This document shows positions 6,128-6,787 of a stretch of 6,787 nucleotides of DNA, one piece after another (positions within the stretch are counted from its first letter, which is position 1; each line of letters starts with the position of its first letter). The translations under genes were made by a program, and so were the position numbers. Where the stretch lies: NCBI GenBank assembly GCA_016201085.1, contig JACQDO010000443.1:1-6787 (forward strand), given 5' to 3'. The stretch is from Hyphomicrobiales bacterium (GTDB taxonomy: Bacteria > Pseudomonadota > Alphaproteobacteria > Rhizobiales > Xanthobacteraceae). The notes beneath the pieces are model-generated. The model ran no database searches. It was not told where the DNA came from and was given only the letters and a program-made list of their open reading frames with translations.

Positions 6128-6685
6128 CTAGCGCCGCTTGAGCTTATCGCCGCCGCTAGGCAGCCGGATCGCCAGCCCGCCATTATCGTCCTTGCGATGC
6201 GCCGCGGTGGCGCGCGCGAAGGCGAACAGCTGCTCGCGCGTTTCGATGCGGCACGACCAATTGTTTTTCTCGCCCTTGTTGCAATTAGCGGCGCGGGTCG
6301 GCTCATCGGCGTCGGCCTCGTCGATGACCAGGACCTGATAGACGCCATCCATCAGTCTGTGCATGACCGCGTATTCGACCTTGCCGGCGCGATTGGCCGG
6401 CACGCTCTGAACGATGAAATCGCCGGCCTCGAACGGATGCACCGAGAATGCGCGCACGTCCTTCATGCCGCCGCCGGCATGCGCATAGCGCGCGCCGTCC
6501 CAGGTGTAGGACACCTGCTCCGGATCGACGGCAATGCCCTTGCGCATGCCGTAAAGCTGAAACCGCGCGCGCTCGCCGAACAGGGGTTGCGAGTCCGACA
6601 GGATCGGACTTACGGAGCTTATGCAGCCGGACAGCGATAACGCGCAAAGTGCGGCAATGCCCAGGCGGGCGAGGATCGATTTCAT
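6128..6685 (-). CDS. Small hypothetical lipoprotein coupled to the mutase and meaB genes
   Basis: The product has 185 residues with a lipoprotein signal peptide: basic start MKSILARLG, hydrophobic core IAALCALS and lipobox LSGC with the lipidated Cys at 21. The mature part is soluble-looking, with motifs such as ERARFQLYGMRKG, YTWDGARYAHAGGG, VHPFEAGDFIVQS and IDEADADEPTRAANC, and it contains a Cys pair in NCNKGEKNNWSC that could form a disulphide. I do not recognise a named domain. The ATG overlaps the stop of the upstream mutase gene (ATGA), and its TAG is three bases before the meaB ATG, so all three are probably one transcript with coupled translation. A surface or periplasmic lipoprotein between two cytoplasmic partners is unexpected; it may only share regulation with them. 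Confidence 0.85.
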   Translation of the reverse strand: MKSILARLGIAALCALSLSGCISSVSPILSDSQPLFGERARFQLYGMRKGIAVDPEQVSYTWDGARYAHAGGGMKDVRAFSVHPFEAGDFIVQSVPANRAGKVEYAVMHRLMDGVYQVLVIDEADADEPTRAANCNKGEKNNWSCRIETREQLFAFARATAAHRKDDNGGLAIRLPSGGDKLKRR

Positions 6686-6787
6686 TCCGCCGCCGCTTTC
6701 CCGTGACCGAGCCGCTTGTTGAGCGACTTGAGCAGCTTTTCGGCGGCGTCCGCGATTACGGTGCCGGGCGGGAAGATCGCCTCGCAG
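6682..6787 (-). CDS. Probable methylmalonyl-CoA mutase, C-terminal end only
   Basis: The minus-strand frame enters at the right edge and ends with TGA at 6684-6682, overlapping the lipoprotein ATG. The 34 visible residues include AIFPPGTVIADAAEKLL and end LNKRLGHGKAAAE. AIFxPGTxIxxAA is the last helix-forming motif of the B12-binding domain of methylmalonyl-CoA mutase, where a GV/C-x-AIF-PGT segment follows the cobalamin-binding fold. The enzyme interconverts (R)-methylmalonyl-CoA and succinyl-CoA with adenosylcobalamin. The nearby meaB strongly supports the call, since the two are partners and often adjacent. The fragment is too short to rule out a related acyl-CoA mutase such as isobutyryl- or ethylmalonyl-CoA mutase. 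Confidence 0.72.
   Translation of the reverse strand, partial: CEAIFPPGTVIADAAEKLLKSLNKRLGHGKAAAE

Noticed and set aside
5150..6640. 496-codon open frame on the plus strand
   Set aside because: It is antisense to meaB and the lipoprotein, with no recognisable motifs and an odd composition rich in His, Arg, Ala and Gly.

Overview
The window is GC-rich and carries closely packed genes, nearly all on the minus strand. It looks like the chromosome of an alphaproteobacterium of the order Hyphomicrobiales (Rhizobiales), in the Bradyrhizobium/Pseudolabrys/Rhodoplanes neighbourhood. The evidence is strong G/C at third codon positions, the gene families present (DUF3750, a Tat-exported beta-helix protein of the TIGR03808 type, MeaB next to methylmalonyl-CoA mutase) and a palindromic intergenic element of a kind common in these genomes. 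The exact genus cannot be read from the sequence.

Left part (1-1395, minus strand): arsS, a radical SAM enzyme of arsenosugar biosynthesis, is followed with an ATGA overlap by a divergent metallophosphoesterase-like gene that leaves the window at base 1. The usual partner arsM is not in the window.

Middle (1396-2243): about 540 bases without a convincing gene, AT-rich from about 1680, lead into a 56-residue protein on the plus strand. That protein ends at a likely intrinsic terminator and converges on the right-hand block.

Right part (2244-6787, minus strand, read right to left): the 3' end of a probable methylmalonyl-CoA mutase gene, a small lipoprotein gene (ATGA overlap), meaB (3-base gap), a 105-base palindromic repeat, pcp (pyrrolidone-carboxylate peptidase), a Tat-exported beta-helix protein and a DUF3750 membrane-anchored protein. 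The mutase and MeaB belong to propionyl-CoA/methylmalonyl-CoA metabolism: MeaB is the G-protein chaperone that protects the B12-dependent mutase and gates its cofactor. The last three genes share strand and short gaps but have no obvious common pathway.

The most notable observation is an in-frame TAA at 5981-5983 in an otherwise complete meaB. It separates 47 N-terminal codons from the intact GTPase domain. It is either a real nonsense mutation (one base from a Glu codon), a case of internal reinitiation, or a base error. Other points are the lipoprotein translationally coupled between mutase and chaperone, the phosphoesterase that has lost canonical metal ligands, and a perfect hairpin where the ribosome binding site of the beta-helix gene should be. 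I found no CRISPR array, tRNA, rRNA, transposase or clearly new multi-gene system.
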